DNA of 23,112 nt, from NCBI GenBank assembly GCA_025963615.1, contig JAOQAL010000035.1:1-23112 (forward strand). The letters run 5' to 3'. The notes under the pieces are model-generated. The model had not been told where the DNA came from. It ran no database searches and worked only from the letters and a program-made list of their open reading frames with translations. Every line of letters starts with the position of its first letter. Positions within the stretch are counted from its first letter, which is position 1. The translations under genes were made by a program, and so were the position numbers. The stretch comes from Chitinophagaceae bacterium (lineage in GTDB: Bacteria; Bacteroidota; Bacteroidia; Chitinophagales; Chitinophagaceae). Shown piece by piece: positions 1 through 8,010 of this stretch.

Positions 1-1
1 T

Positions 2-1060
2 ATTTTCCTTTTACTAATAGCACTCTTTGTATCACCAGTAACCATAATAGCGCAACAAGACAGCATTGATGCTTTTGTGACCAGACAAATGAAACAACAG
101 GGGATTATGGGACTATCAATAGGAATTGTGAAAAGTGGTAAAGTAATCATGGCCAAAGGGTACGGACAGGCTAATATTGAATTAAATAGTCCTGCGACAG
201 AAGAAACCGTTTATAAGATAGGGTCTGTTAGTAAACAATTTATAGGAGCCGGCGTGATGAAACTAGTACAAGAAGGTAAATTAAAAGTATCCGACCCGAT
301 AAAAAAATTTATCAAAGGCGCACCCTCAAATTGGAATTCTATAACTATCCGGCATTTACTTAACCATACATCGGGATTACCACCCGATCCCCCTGGTTTT
401 GATGGAATGAAGGACTTGGCAGATTCAATTTATATCCAAGCCGCGTTCGCTGATAGTTTAGCTTTCCCAACGGGTTCAAAATTCGAGTATAGTAATTTTG
501 GATATTTCATATTAGCGGATATAATCAGAATCACTTCCCGACTGTCTTTTTCTGAATACATGAAAAAATATATTTTTAACGAATGTGGCTTAAGTAGTAC
601 CAGAACCACATCGCTGACTGCAATAATTCCAAATAGAGCGGCAGGTTATATAAAGAATGCTGACAATGAAACAGTAAATGCTGCGAATTACATTGCATTA
701 AGACCCAGTGGAGCTTTCGTTTCGAACATACATGATTTATTGAAATGGGAGTTGGATATGCAGAGTAATAAACTACTTACACAAAAGAACTGGAACCAGA
801 TATGGGATGATACCATTAAAACACCTCTTACAATGGACAATGAAGTGATACATTATGCTTATGGCTGGATGACAAATAAAGTAAACGGGAAACAATTTGT
901 CCATCATGGCGGTTCATTGCCAGGTTTTAAGTCTGTCTACTTTCGTTATATCGAAGATAAAACGGCAATCATTGTTTTAACTAATTCTGATACTGCAGAT
1001 GCATACGGGATTGCATTTGGGGTATCAGATATATTACAGTCAGGCGATAAAAGAAGATAA
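2..1060 (+). CDS. Exported serine hydrolase, beta-lactamase (class C/PBP4*) fold, 5'-truncated by the window
   Basis: The reading frame is already open at base 2 and starts with a hydrophobic stretch ending in IIAQQDSIDAF, which looks like the end of a Sec signal peptide. The true start therefore lies before the window; the GTG at 77 is internal. Seen: the nucleophile motif SVSK (S-x-x-K) at bases 224-235, the second motif YSN at 488-496, and HHGG (the KTG-equivalent H-x-G) at 902-913. These are the three active-site boxes of the serine beta-lactamase/penicillin-binding-protein superfamily (Pfam Beta-lactamase). Members are mostly periplasmic esterases or D-amino-acid peptidases rather than antibiotic-resistance enzymes, and the substrate cannot be read from the sequence. 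The mature domain looks complete. It stands alone: 186 bases without a gene follow. The codons are more A+T-rich than in the next gene. Confidence 0.9.
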   Translation: MFLLLIALFVSPVTIIAQQDSIDAFVTRQMKQQGIMGLSIGIVKSGKVIMAKGYGQANIELNSPATEETVYKIGSVSKQFIGAGVMKLVQEGKLKVSDPIKKFIKGAPSNWNSITIRHLLNHTSGLPPDPPGFDGMKDLADSIYIQAAFADSLAFPTGSKFEYSNFGYFILADIIRITSRLSFSEYMKKYIFNECGLSSTRTTSLTAIIPNRAAGYIKNADNETVNAANYIALRPSGAFVSNIHDLLKWELDMQSNKLLTQKNWNQIWDDTIKTPLTMDNEVIHYAYGWMTNKVNGKQFVHHGGSLPGFKSVYFRYIEDKTAIIVLTNSDTADAYGIAFGVSDILQSGDKRR

Positions 1061-1246
1061 CAGCAGCCAAAATCACAGATGCAAAATAGTAATGCGATAA
1101 ATAGAACCTTGGGGTTATTTGCTAACAACATCTTCTTTTAAGTGACGCTGCTTTCACATCAAACCCATGGCAGGAGATTGACTGAATGAGACGTTGCTTA
1201 GGAAATAAATCAATATATTCATGTACCATTTTTTAACTGCTTCACC

Positions 1247-3097
1247 ATGAAAAAATTTGCCTTTCTTTTCATTTTTGTTTTCCCGTTAATTGCCCCGGCT
1301 CAAAACCCTGATTCGGCCTGGTTCATGAATAACTATACCAAAAAAGAGGTAAGCATTCCTATGCGCGACGGTGTTAAGCTATTTACCTCTATTTATATCC
1401 CTAAAGATCAGTCCGAAAAGCATCCTATACTGTTGACCCGTACACCTTATTCGGTCGGGCCGTATGGTAAAAACTTTAAAGCGTATTGGCGCTTTTATAT
1501 GATGCGATATTGTAAAGAAAACTATATTATGGTTAACCAGGATGTGCGCGGCAAGTATATGAGCGAGGGTAGTTTCGAGGTGGTGCGCCCGTTTAATCCC
1601 AATAAAAAAACCGATAAAGATATTGACGAAGCCAGCGATAGTTATGATACCATTGACTGGCTGATAAAAAATATTGATAACAATAATGGTAACGTGGGTG
1701 CCATAGGTATTTCTTTCCCGGGCTTTTTTGCTACTATGGTGGCGCTGAGTGGGCACCCGGCGTTAAAGGCGGTTAGCCCACAGGCGCCTGTCACCGATCG
1801 TTTTTTTGGCGATGATGATCATCATAACGGCGTTTTGATGCTGATGGACGCTTTTGATTTCCAGGTAGTGTATGGCTTTACTGCACCAAGCCATGCACCA
1901 TCCACAGAAGGTACCCAGGGTAGTCTTCGCATACAGGCGCAGGATAATTATGATTACTATTTAAAACTCGGCGCTTTGCCCAATTTTACAAAGCTAAGCG
2001 GCGACACTATGAAGTTTTGGACCGATATGATGAACCACCCTAATTTGGATGAATGGTGGAAAGCCCGTGATGCCCGCAGTGGTATTAAAAATGTTAAACC
2101 CGCCATGCTGATAACGGGCGGCCTCTTCGACGCTGAAGATGGGTATGGTGCATGGAACACCTATAAAGCCCTGGTTAAGCAAAGCCCTGCAACTGCGAGT
2201 AAATTAATTATAGGCCCCTGGTATCATGGACAATGGGCCAGCCATGATGGTACCCACTTGGGTAATGTGCAATTTGGCAGTAATACTTCGCTTTATTACC
2301 AGGATTTGGAAGTACCGTTTTTCAATTATTATCTTAAAGGTGAAGGCACCGATGACTTAAGCAAAGCAACCATTTTTTTTTCAGGAGAAAATCAATGGCG
2401 AAGGTTTGCAGAATGGCCGGTAAGTAATGCGAAGCTGACACCTGTGTACCTGCAGCAAAATGGAAAATTATCATTTACACCTGCAAACAGCAAACCAATT
2501 TCCTTTGACAGTTATATAAGCGATCCTGCCAAACCTGTGCCCTATGCAGAAAAAGTGCACTCCGCCCGTACGATAGAGTATATGGATGACGACCAGCGGT
2601 TCGCCGCCCGCCGCACCGATGTGCTGACCTACGATAGCGGAATATTAAGCGATGATATAACCGTGGCCGGCCCGGTAACTGCGGACCTGATGGTGAGTCT
2701 CTCAAACACCGACGCCGATTTCGTGGTGAAACTAATCGATGTGTTCCCTGACGATACACCCGTTGACACTGCTACAAGGTACCCTATGGGTGGCTACCAA
2801 ATGCTGGTGCGTGCCGAAATTATGCGCGGCAAATTCCGTAACAGTTTTGAAAAACCGATGGCGTTTATTCCAAACCAACCAACAGAAGTAAAATACAGAA
2901 TGCCCGATGTTGCGCATACCTTTAAAAAGGGGCACAAATTGATGATACAAATACAAAGCAGTTGGTTTCCCTTAACCGATCTTAATCCTCAAAAATTCCT
3001 GGACAATATCAACAAAGCAACAAATGCTGATTTTGTAAAGGAAACTATTAAGGTTTACCATAACAGTTCGAAGATTATATTACCTGTTATTAAATAA
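1247..3097 (+). CDS. Secreted CocE/NonD-family hydrolase, probable alpha-amino acid ester hydrolase
   Basis: 616 residues with a clear Sec signal peptide at about residues 1-19 (lysines, hydrophobic core, then PAQ). An alpha/beta-hydrolase domain carries the nucleophile S156 in GISFPG, the acid D295 in LFDAED, and H327 in GPWYHG. Y68 in RTPY sits where this family has its oxyanion-hole tyrosine. A C-terminal jelly-roll domain (roughly 390-610) includes ADFVVKLIDVFPDD, typical of peptidase S15/CocE-NonD proteins. The spacing D-x-E-D after the catalytic aspartate, plus the GDDDHHNG segment near residues 188-194, matches the carboxylate cluster that binds the substrate alpha-amino group in alpha-amino acid ester hydrolases. 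That makes EC 3.1.1.43-type activity the best guess; a dipeptidase or other esterase is possible. Translation starts at the ATG before MKKFAF, which places the signal peptide correctly. It appears monocistronic. Confidence 0.9.
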   Translation: MKKFAFLFIFVFPLIAPAQNPDSAWFMNNYTKKEVSIPMRDGVKLFTSIYIPKDQSEKHPILLTRTPYSVGPYGKNFKAYWRFYMMRYCKENYIMVNQDVRGKYMSEGSFEVVRPFNPNKKTDKDIDEASDSYDTIDWLIKNIDNNNGNVGAIGISFPGFFATMVALSGHPALKAVSPQAPVTDRFFGDDDHHNGVLMLMDAFDFQVVYGFTAPSHAPSTEGTQGSLRIQAQDNYDYYLKLGALPNFTKLSGDTMKFWTDMMNHPNLDEWWKARDARSGIKNVKPAMLITGGLFDAEDGYGAWNTYKALVKQSPATASKLIIGPWYHGQWASHDGTHLGNVQFGSNTSLYYQDLEVPFFNYYLKGEGTDDLSKATIFFSGENQWRRFAEWPVSNAKLTPVYLQQNGKLSFTPANSKPISFDSYISDPAKPVPYAEKVHSARTIEYMDDDQRFAARRTDVLTYDSGILSDDITVAGPVTADLMVSLSNTDADFVVKLIDVFPDDTPVDTATRYPMGGYQMLVRAEIMRGKFRNSFEKPMAFIPNQPTEVKYRMPDVAHTFKKGHKLMIQIQSSWFPLTDLNPQKFLDNINKATNADFVKETIKVYHNSSKIILPVIK

Positions 3098-3200
3098 TTA
3101 TCACCGGCTGTTCGTTGCTTTACAGATTGTCTCGTCCTGAAATAGGTTACGCCAAAAGTAAACTTAGTGACAAGACTCCTGCGGGACGAATTACAGCGTT

Positions 3201-3287
3201 GTCCGTTTCAACGGACATTTAGCAGACCAAAGTAGCAGCAGTTCGAACTTCGTTTTGAAAGATTTGCGGCATTATTGGAATTCTGAA
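3201..3287 (+). repeat. Degenerate intergenic repeat family R2, copy 1
   Basis: It begins with a perfect 6-bp hairpin (GTCCGT, loop ttca, ACGGAC; 3201-3216), followed by AGCAGACCAAAGTAG, AGTTCGAACTT and an ATTCTGAA end. Related copies are at 3457-3522 (without the hairpin), 8746-8838 and 11304-11350. No coding capacity was recognised. The function is unknown; a decayed recombination site or mobile-element end is possible. Confidence 0.6.
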
Positions 3288-3456
3288 CTGGCTTTTATTA
3301 TTCTGCATCCGTCAGTTTAAACTTGTGCTTTTTTGTGTTAACCAAGGCAAACCGCTGGATAAATGTTTAGATGAATACGAAAAAGAAGAGAAAGTGGCCG
3401 ATAGTTTGAGTACAGCAACCGGCAAATAATCGGGTTTCTTGGTGTGACCGCCCTGG

Positions 3457-3522
3457 TAGACCAAAGTAGTCCCAGTTCGAACTTTCTTTTCAAAGATTTA
3501 CGGACATTGTTAAAATTCTGAA
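3457..3522 (+). repeat. Degenerate repeat family R2, copy 2 (lacks the leading hairpin)
   Basis: It shares TAGACCAAAGTAG, CAGTTCGAACTT, a CAAAGATTTRCGG segment and ATTCTGAA, in the same order as the copy at 3201-3287, with scattered mismatches and a short indel. It is the closest pair in the family and lies 170 bases downstream in direct orientation. Confidence 0.6.
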
Positions 3523-3563
3523 TCATCTTTATGGAGGATTATTTCCTAAAAGTAATTACTCAC

Positions 3564-4274
3564 CTACTTCAAATAAATCTTCATAATGCCCTTTCCTTCC
3601 TTTCTATTTTTCGATTCTATACCATGGTCAAGGTAAGATGCCATCAGCAGCAATACTGATGAAGAAGTTTTGCTTTGCTTTCTGTTGATTGATATTGTTC
3701 CTTCGGTTCCTGTATACAAGTCAAAATTTGTATCACGACCATACTGAACAACCAACCTTGCGATGGCTATCGCTGCGTCTTTTTTTAAATTCGGATGAGC
3801 CGGCATTTTCTGGCCGTCGCTCCAGACGCCATGGGACCCTTTTATAATTTTTTTAGATAGTCTTTCGTACGTAGCAGCCGTGGCGCCATATTTTGAGGCG
3901 ATATCACGGAACGATGGTCCGGTTAATTTTTGCTGAACGGCATGACAAGTAAAACAGTTGTTTTGCGTCATTATTGTAAACGTTTTCCCCAACTGTTTTT
4001 CTTTCTGTAGATAAGCTGAAATGTGTTTTACAGAAGGAAGATACTTTACCTTCAAAAAAACTTCCGCTTGCTGAATTTCTTCATACTTCGAACTGCCATC
4101 TTCTTTATCTGTTACATTTATTTTGTAAGCAATAATACTACCGGGGGTAACCGAGCTGCCATTGGCAGGCGCAGTAATCTCAACCAAAGGACTATGATTA
4201 GGCTTCTGATAGAATGAAAAACTACATAATGCTGATGCAACCACTACGCATAATAATACCTGGAATTTTGTCAT
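3564..4274 (-). CDS. Periplasmic class I c-type cytochrome with N-terminal Ig-like domain
   Basis: 236 residues when started at the ATG at 4274. The frame is open further upstream to 4388, but that would overlap the preceding gene, and only the 4274 start gives a proper Sec signal peptide (about residues 1-22). Residues 28-82 resemble the Ig/PKD-like domain (ITAPANGSS, TDKEDGSSKYEEI, EVFLKVKYLP) that in Bacteroidota is usually fused to cytochrome c and sugar-dehydrogenase or ThuA-like proteins. The heme motif CFTCH is at 107-111 and the probable axial Met157 lies in KMPAH. The C-terminal tail (about 190-236) looks like a small beta domain. It starts 22 bases after the stop of the FAD amine oxidase on the same strand, so co-transcription is very likely. 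The inferred role is electron acceptor for that enzyme; the standalone arrangement, without a larger fusion, fits that. Confidence 0.87.
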   Translation of the reverse strand: MTKFQVLLCVVVASALCSFSFYQKPNHSPLVEITAPANGSSVTPGSIIAYKINVTDKEDGSSKYEEIQQAEVFLKVKYLPSVKHISAYLQKEKQLGKTFTIMTQNNCFTCHAVQQKLTGPSFRDIASKYGATAATYERLSKKIIKGSHGVWSDGQKMPAHPNLKKDAAIAIARLVVQYGRDTNFDLYTGTEGTISINRKQSKTSSSVLLLMASYLDHGIESKNRKEGKGIMKIYLK

Positions 4275-4296
4275 ACGATTTGTGTCGGCAAGTTTA

Positions 4297-5736
4297 TTAT
4301 GCCTTATCAATTTCGTCTGCAGCACGATATGCAGAACGGGTAGAGGCTTCCATACCCCAGTTAAGATTATCTGCGTAAGCGCCTGCAAAATGAATCCGTC
4401 CGTGAGGTTTCATAATCTGTGGCCAGAATTTATGCAATTGACCCATAGGAAAATGTAGCCGCTCGCAGGTGGGGGCAAAACTATCTTTTGTCCAGTCTTT
4501 ACTTACTACCTGCTCTATCGTAGGTTTGGTAGCGCCCGGGTAGTTTTCTTTAAAGACCGCCAATGCACGTTGCGGTGTAATACCGCCGGGACCCGTACCC
4601 AATATGATGACTCTATGCGTATCCACTTCATCAGCGCTTTGCCAAACAGACCACAAGTCCGGACTATCAAAATCTATATTGATGCTGATTTTATCTTTCT
4701 CCCAGAATTTTGAACTTGCCTGGAATACAAACCGCTGGTAAGAATCATACTGCACATTATCAATCACAAATTGTTTTTCTGGTGAAAAAGCAGGTGTAAC
4801 GATAATTTTTCTGAGCGCAGGTGGCGGAATACAATTTACCAGGTAGTCGGCCGATAGCTCCTGCGGTTCTCCCATCCATTTATATTTTACCCGTACACCG
4901 GCATTATCGTGTTCAATAGTTTGTATGGGGCAATTCAGTTTTACACGATCACCCAATTTTTTGGCGAACGCGGTGGGCAAACTTTGATTACCTCCTTTGA
5001 GCCTGAAAACATTTACAGGAAATTGCGGTACGCCCCTGAGTTTTAAAATAGATGAACGCCACAATTCAAATAAAGCCGAAATATTTGTGCCTCCCAACAT
5101 GGCTAAAGCCCTGGCAGATGCGCCTTCTTTTTTATAAATGTCCGATATGGGCGTGTTGTCCATGTTATCATATCCTACACCAAACGGCTGGTACTCGTCT
5201 GTAAATTTGTCGAGGTAAGGATTGATGAATAAAGAAACAAGATCCCAATAAGGATTCTTACTGAGAAACTCAACTTCCTTTGCGTTGAAACCCATTTTGG
5301 TGAGCACTGTTTTATCACTCAGCATTTCTTCTGTATAGAACTTGCCATCTATTTGCCGCAATAAATTTTTACGCCTCGGGTAAGGCAAGGCTTCAACACC
5401 CAATTCATCCAGGTATTGCCAGTAACGTTCATATCCCGGTTTGGTAATATGTTCGGCGCCATAATCACCATACAAACCATCCGACAAGCCATCCCGCGCA
5501 GTAAAAACATGACCACCGTGTCTTCCTGAAGCTTCCAATACAGTTACATCATGACCCCGTTTCATTAATTCATAGCCCGTGCATAAACCCGCAATACCTC
5601 CACCGGCTACAATAATCTTTTTTACTGCGCGGGATGAAGGAAGCAGAGACTCGAACTCTTTGGTACCTATGAGAGAAGTACCCACACCTGCTAAGGCCGT
5701 GTTCTTTATAAAATTTCTGCGGCTGTTTGATGGCAT
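4297..5736 (-). CDS. Exported FAD-dependent amine oxidase/dehydrogenase with Tat signal
   Basis: 479 residues. The N-terminus carries a twin-arginine motif (SRRNFIK, about residues 5-11) followed by a weakly hydrophobic stretch, so export folded with its cofactor is likely. The FAD-binding Rossmann motif is GGGIAGL (about 45-51) with the following acidic VLEAS. The C-terminal FAD signature is HFAGAYADNLNWGMEAS near residues 453-469. This is the flavin-containing amine oxidoreductase family (Pfam Amino_oxidase); the substrate is unknown. Homologues act on amines, but also on carotenoids or porphyrin precursors. The next gene, 22 bases downstream, is a periplasmic cytochrome c. Together they suggest a dehydrogenase passing electrons to heme rather than to oxygen. 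The upstream region to 5963 is shared with a divergent ArsR relic; no perfect promoter was found on the minus strand. Confidence 0.88.
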   Translation of the reverse strand: MPSNSRRNFIKNTALAGVGTSLIGTKEFESLLPSSRAVKKIIVAGGGIAGLCTGYELMKRGHDVTVLEASGRHGGHVFTARDGLSDGLYGDYGAEHITKPGYERYWQYLDELGVEALPYPRRKNLLRQIDGKFYTEEMLSDKTVLTKMGFNAKEVEFLSKNPYWDLVSLFINPYLDKFTDEYQPFGVGYDNMDNTPISDIYKKEGASARALAMLGGTNISALFELWRSSILKLRGVPQFPVNVFRLKGGNQSLPTAFAKKLGDRVKLNCPIQTIEHDNAGVRVKYKWMGEPQELSADYLVNCIPPPALRKIIVTPAFSPEKQFVIDNVQYDSYQRFVFQASSKFWEKDKISINIDFDSPDLWSVWQSADEVDTHRVIILGTGPGGITPQRALAVFKENYPGATKPTIEQVVSKDWTKDSFAPTCERLHFPMGQLHKFWPQIMKPHGRIHFAGAYADNLNWGMEASTRSAYRAADEIDKA

Positions 5737-5896
5737 AATAAATATCGTCTAAATAAAATAAAAAATAAGGGTTTGTATTTCTAAATCACGATTGACCGGC
5801 AATGTAAGCATTGATTCGTACATTTTTGCAAAGTGGCGGTGACATTATTTAATAAGAAAAAAGTGTTTTCCCGGTTGACTACCGCTTTGAAAAAAA

Positions 5897-5928
5897 TTTG
5901 CGAAACCGAATAGTTGCACATATATTTG
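5897..5928 (+). promoter_or_regulatory. Perfect Bacteroidota-type sigma-A promoter
   Basis: TTTG at 5897-5900, a 20-base spacer, then TATATTTG at 5921-5928 matches the Bacteroidota consensus (TTTG around -33, TAnnTTTG around -7) exactly. Transcription would start near 5935, about 28 bases before the ATG of the broken ArsR gene. Confidence 0.8.
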
Positions 5929-5962
5929 CAACCGATTGGCTTCTCAAAAAGATTTGAACAAT

Positions 5963-6241
5963 ATGAGACGGGACATTTTCCAGGCCATAGCCGACCCGGC
6001 AAGGCGGGCAATTATTACCTTGATTGCATAGCAGGCAATGACACCGAACGCCATTGCTAAAACTTCCACACGACCCGGCAATCTGTTTCTGAACAGCTTC
6101 GCATACTCACAGAATGCGAACTGTAAAACAGGAACAACAAGGCCGGGAAATTTATTACTCACTTGAAATTGAAAAAATGAAAAAGATTGATAAATGGTTA
6201 GACCAATTCAGAAAAATTTGGGAAACCCGGTTTAATCAGCT
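5963..6241 (+). pseudogene. Broken ArsR-family transcriptional regulator
   Basis: The start reads MRRDIFQAIADPARRAII, the classic beginning of a stand-alone ArsR/SmtB winged-helix repressor. An in-frame TAG at 6029-6031 (codon 23) interrupts it where the family has a leucine. The rest of the gene is still recognisable only by switching frames: [17 protein letters not shown] (recognition helix and wing), then after another shift [20 protein letters not shown] and [12 protein letters not shown]. At least two frameshifts plus the nonsense codon are needed, so no functional protein can be made. The homology ends near 6241, where a fragment of an SRPBCC gene begins. It looks like a deletion joined the two parts. 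Confidence 0.87.
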
Positions 6242-6561
6242 GGTTATATGCCATGATCTCAAGCGAAAATGTCTCCCATTGGTCATTGGTTGACTTTATC
6301 AAAATCGAAGCCAGGTCCGGTTTCACCTCAAAGAATTTCTTTTCAGATGAAAACGTAAATGCCAACAACCCCGCCTTTACCTCATCCCAGACGGAGACCA
6401 CCTTCAGGGCCGGGGCGGAGAGCACCACCGTTCAGATCGTGAAAAAAATGGCGGACCTTGCCCAACTTGAAAAGTTCGTCGCAATGGGCTTCAAAGAAGG
6501 AATGTCAGTGACATTGAAAAACCTGGACGATCTGTTGGCAACTTTATCGCAACGGTCTTGA
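6242..6561 (+). pseudogene. C-terminal fragment of an SRPBCC/AHSA1-domain protein
   Basis: An open frame with ATG at 6253 encodes about 102 residues. The recognisable part begins around FIKIEA and FFSDEN and runs through SQTETTF to EKFVAMGFKEGMSVTLKNLDDLL, matching the second half of Bet_v1/AHSA1-like (SRPBCC) proteins. The first half of that fold (the strand-helix start with its RTFNAP-type motif) is missing. ArsR plus SRPBCC is a very common two-gene operon, so this is most simply the remnant of the partner gene, fused by deletion to the ArsR relic just upstream. The ATG at 6253 may be fortuitous. A short translated product cannot be excluded, but it would lack much of the hydrophobic pocket. 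Confidence 0.7.
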
Positions 6562-6647
6562 GCGAGGCCGAAGTATAGAAGGAAAACTGCTGCTGACATC
6601 AGTTATGTTGGCAGTAATTTGAAATCCTCACAATGAAAATGAATTTT

Positions 6648-6655
6648 TAACTTTG
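6648..6655 (+). promoter_or_regulatory. Candidate -7 element for the AraC-type gene
   Basis: TAACTTTG matches TAnnTTTG exactly and lies 25 bases before the ATG at 6681. No good TTTG lies at the right distance upstream (the nearest, at 6618-6621, is about 26 bases away), so the promoter may be weak or regulated. Confidence 0.45.
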
Positions 6656-6680
6656 GGCCGACTCTCCTAAATAATTTGAT

Positions 6681-7574
6681 ATGAACAATACATATGACTT
6701 TAGGGTTGCCCGCACAGACATTATTAAGCAGCTTACCGTAAAAGACATATTGATTGCCTATTACAAGTGCCCGCAGGTTGATAAGATTTTGCATGTGTTT
6801 AGTCACTACAATGAAATAGCATTTACACTGAGTGGCAAAAAGACAATGCATCATAGAGAAAAATCATGGACTCTTACTGATGATACATCTTTGTTTATTC
6901 GAAGAACCGCATATACGGCAGAAAATTATGATTTTGAAGGTTGGGAGGTTCTTGCCTTCTGTTTTCAGGATGATTTTTTACGACAGGTATTTCGGGAATA
7001 CAGACAATATTTACCGTTGAAAAACTTACCTGCTCCACCTTCTGATATGCTAGTTGAAATCCACGTTAACGAAACAACACGTGCATTTTTTTATGGCATG
7101 GTTCCCTATTTTTCACAAAAAATACCACCTTCTGAAAGCCTACTTGAACTAAAATTTAAAGAACTCCTTTTCAATATTCTTTCAGACCCGGCCAATGCAG
7201 ATTTGCTTGCTTACATTAATAGTATTGACGATGAGTACAAAACGCCGCTCTGGCAAGTTATGGAAGCCAATTACACGTTTAATTTATCAATTGAAGAATT
7301 TGCACGTATCGCACAACGAAGTGTTACGGCGTTTAAAAGAGAGTTTCACGAATACTATCACACCACTCCCGGTAAATGGCTTACTCTAAAAAAGTTGGAA
7401 TACGCGAAATATCTTTTAAACACAAGCAAAAAAAACGTCAGTGAAATTGTGGATGAAAGCGGCTTTGAAAACCTAACCCACTTTAGCCGGATTTTCAAGG
7501 AAAAGTATGGCTTATCTCCGATTTATTATCGGAAAAAGACAAACAATGCCATTCCCAAAAAGAAAAATTTTTGA
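6681..7574 (+). CDS. AraC/XylS-family transcriptional regulator
   Basis: 297 residues. The C-terminal third is a double helix-turn-helix: LSIEEFARIAQRSVTAFKREF is the first and VSEIVDESGFENLTHFSRIF the second, followed by the conserved KYGLSPIYYRK. The N-terminal ~180 residues are a cupin-like sensor domain (for example the strand FTLSGKKTMHHREKSW and SLFIRRTAYTAEN), resembling the ExsA-type N-terminal domain rather than the sugar-binding AraC type. The effector is unknown. The only gene close downstream on the same strand is a small secreted cupin, 78 bases away, which is a natural target or operon partner. Upstream is the decayed ArsR/SRPBCC locus. The ATG is preceded by a TAnnTTTG box. Confidence 0.92.
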   Translation: MNNTYDFRVARTDIIKQLTVKDILIAYYKCPQVDKILHVFSHYNEIAFTLSGKKTMHHREKSWTLTDDTSLFIRRTAYTAENYDFEGWEVLAFCFQDDFLRQVFREYRQYLPLKNLPAPPSDMLVEIHVNETTRAFFYGMVPYFSQKIPPSESLLELKFKELLFNILSDPANADLLAYINSIDDEYKTPLWQVMEANYTFNLSIEEFARIAQRSVTAFKREFHEYYHTTPGKWLTLKKLEYAKYLLNTSKKNVSEIVDESGFENLTHFSRIFKEKYGLSPIYYRKKTNNAIPKKKNF

Positions 7575-7608
7575 ACGTTTAAGCAAAATGAACTGTCGCT
7601 GTTCAAAA

Positions 7609-7616
7609 TAGTTTTG
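7609..7616 (+). promoter_or_regulatory. Candidate -7 element before the secreted cupin gene
   Basis: TAGTTTTG fits TAnnTTTG and lies 37 bases before the ATG at 7653. No well-placed TTTG was found upstream, which would suit an activator-dependent promoter. A short GAAC/GTTC inverted repeat at about 7590-7604 directly precedes it. Confidence 0.35.
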
Positions 7617-7652
7617 GTGTTCTAAAATTATTTATCACTAAAACTATTTTTT

Positions 7653-8009
7653 ATGAAACAACTATTTTTATTGGTCGTCTCCCTTTTCTGTTTTGCTGTT
7701 TACGGAAAAAGCCAACAGAACATTCCCGTGTCAGATATTATTAAAGTTATTCTTGAAAATGATAAAGTAAAGGTGACAGAGTACGTCAGTAGCTCCGGAA
7801 AAGATATTTGTGGAAAAGGAAAACATACACATGCTCCTCATCTTTCGATTTTGCTTACCGATGCTAAAGTGACAGTGACAACTCCTGATGGGAAGACACA
7901 AATTTTTGACCTAAAAGCCGGAGCAGCCTTTTGGAGCGAGGCAGAAACACATATTGCAATCAACAGCGGTAGTAAAATAGCCAAAGCTTATTTAGTAGAA
8001 TTAAAGTAA
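7653..8009 (+). CDS. Small secreted cupin-like protein
   Basis: 118 residues with a Sec signal peptide (about 1-21, ending KSQ). The mature part reads as a single small beta-barrel. KVKVTEYVSSSG, HTHAPHLSILLTDAKVTVTTPDGK, FDLKAGAAFWSEAETHIAINSG and KIAKAYLVELK follow the strand order of a RmlC-like cupin. HTH.PH and E..TH are possible metal ligands. Such proteins are often annotated as cytoplasmic or periplasmic cupins of unknown activity. It follows the AraC-type regulator in the same direction, and co-regulation is plausible. The family call rests on pattern only; no catalytic function is proposed. Confidence 0.8.
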   Translation: MKQLFLLVVSLFCFAVYGKSQQNIPVSDIIKVILENDKVKVTEYVSSSGKDICGKGKHTHAPHLSILLTDAKVTVTTPDGKTQIFDLKAGAAFWSEAETHIAINSGSKIAKAYLVELK

Positions 8010-8010
8010 A

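Larger units (their letters stand above)
3098..3563. other. 466-base convergent intergenic gap with repeat relics
   Basis: This gap lies between two convergent genes and no complete gene was found in it. TCGTCC at 3132-3137 pairs with GGACGA at 3184-3189 and frames a possible hairpin. Two copies of a degenerate repeat are present (3201-3287 and 3457-3522, listed separately). Between them a plus-strand frame without an ATG runs to a stop at 3427-3429 and ends in a charged, helix-like tail (DEYEKEEKVADSL). It may be a gene relic or chance. Confidence 0.6.

Noticed and set aside
3132..3189. Insertion-sequence end (CGTCCTGAAATAGGTTACGCC with an inverted GGACGA)
   Set aside because: It resembles an IS terminus, but no second end, target duplication or transposase remnant was found, so it is only mentioned in the gap entry.
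3261..3429. Plus-strand frame ending in a charged tail (DEYEKEEKVADSL)
   Set aside because: No start codon, overlaps the R2 repeat at its 5' side, and too short to assign.
4275..4388. Upstream extension of the cytochrome c gene
   Set aside because: The extra 38 codons overlap the amine oxidase gene and would bury the signal peptide; the ATG at 4274 gives a normal signal.
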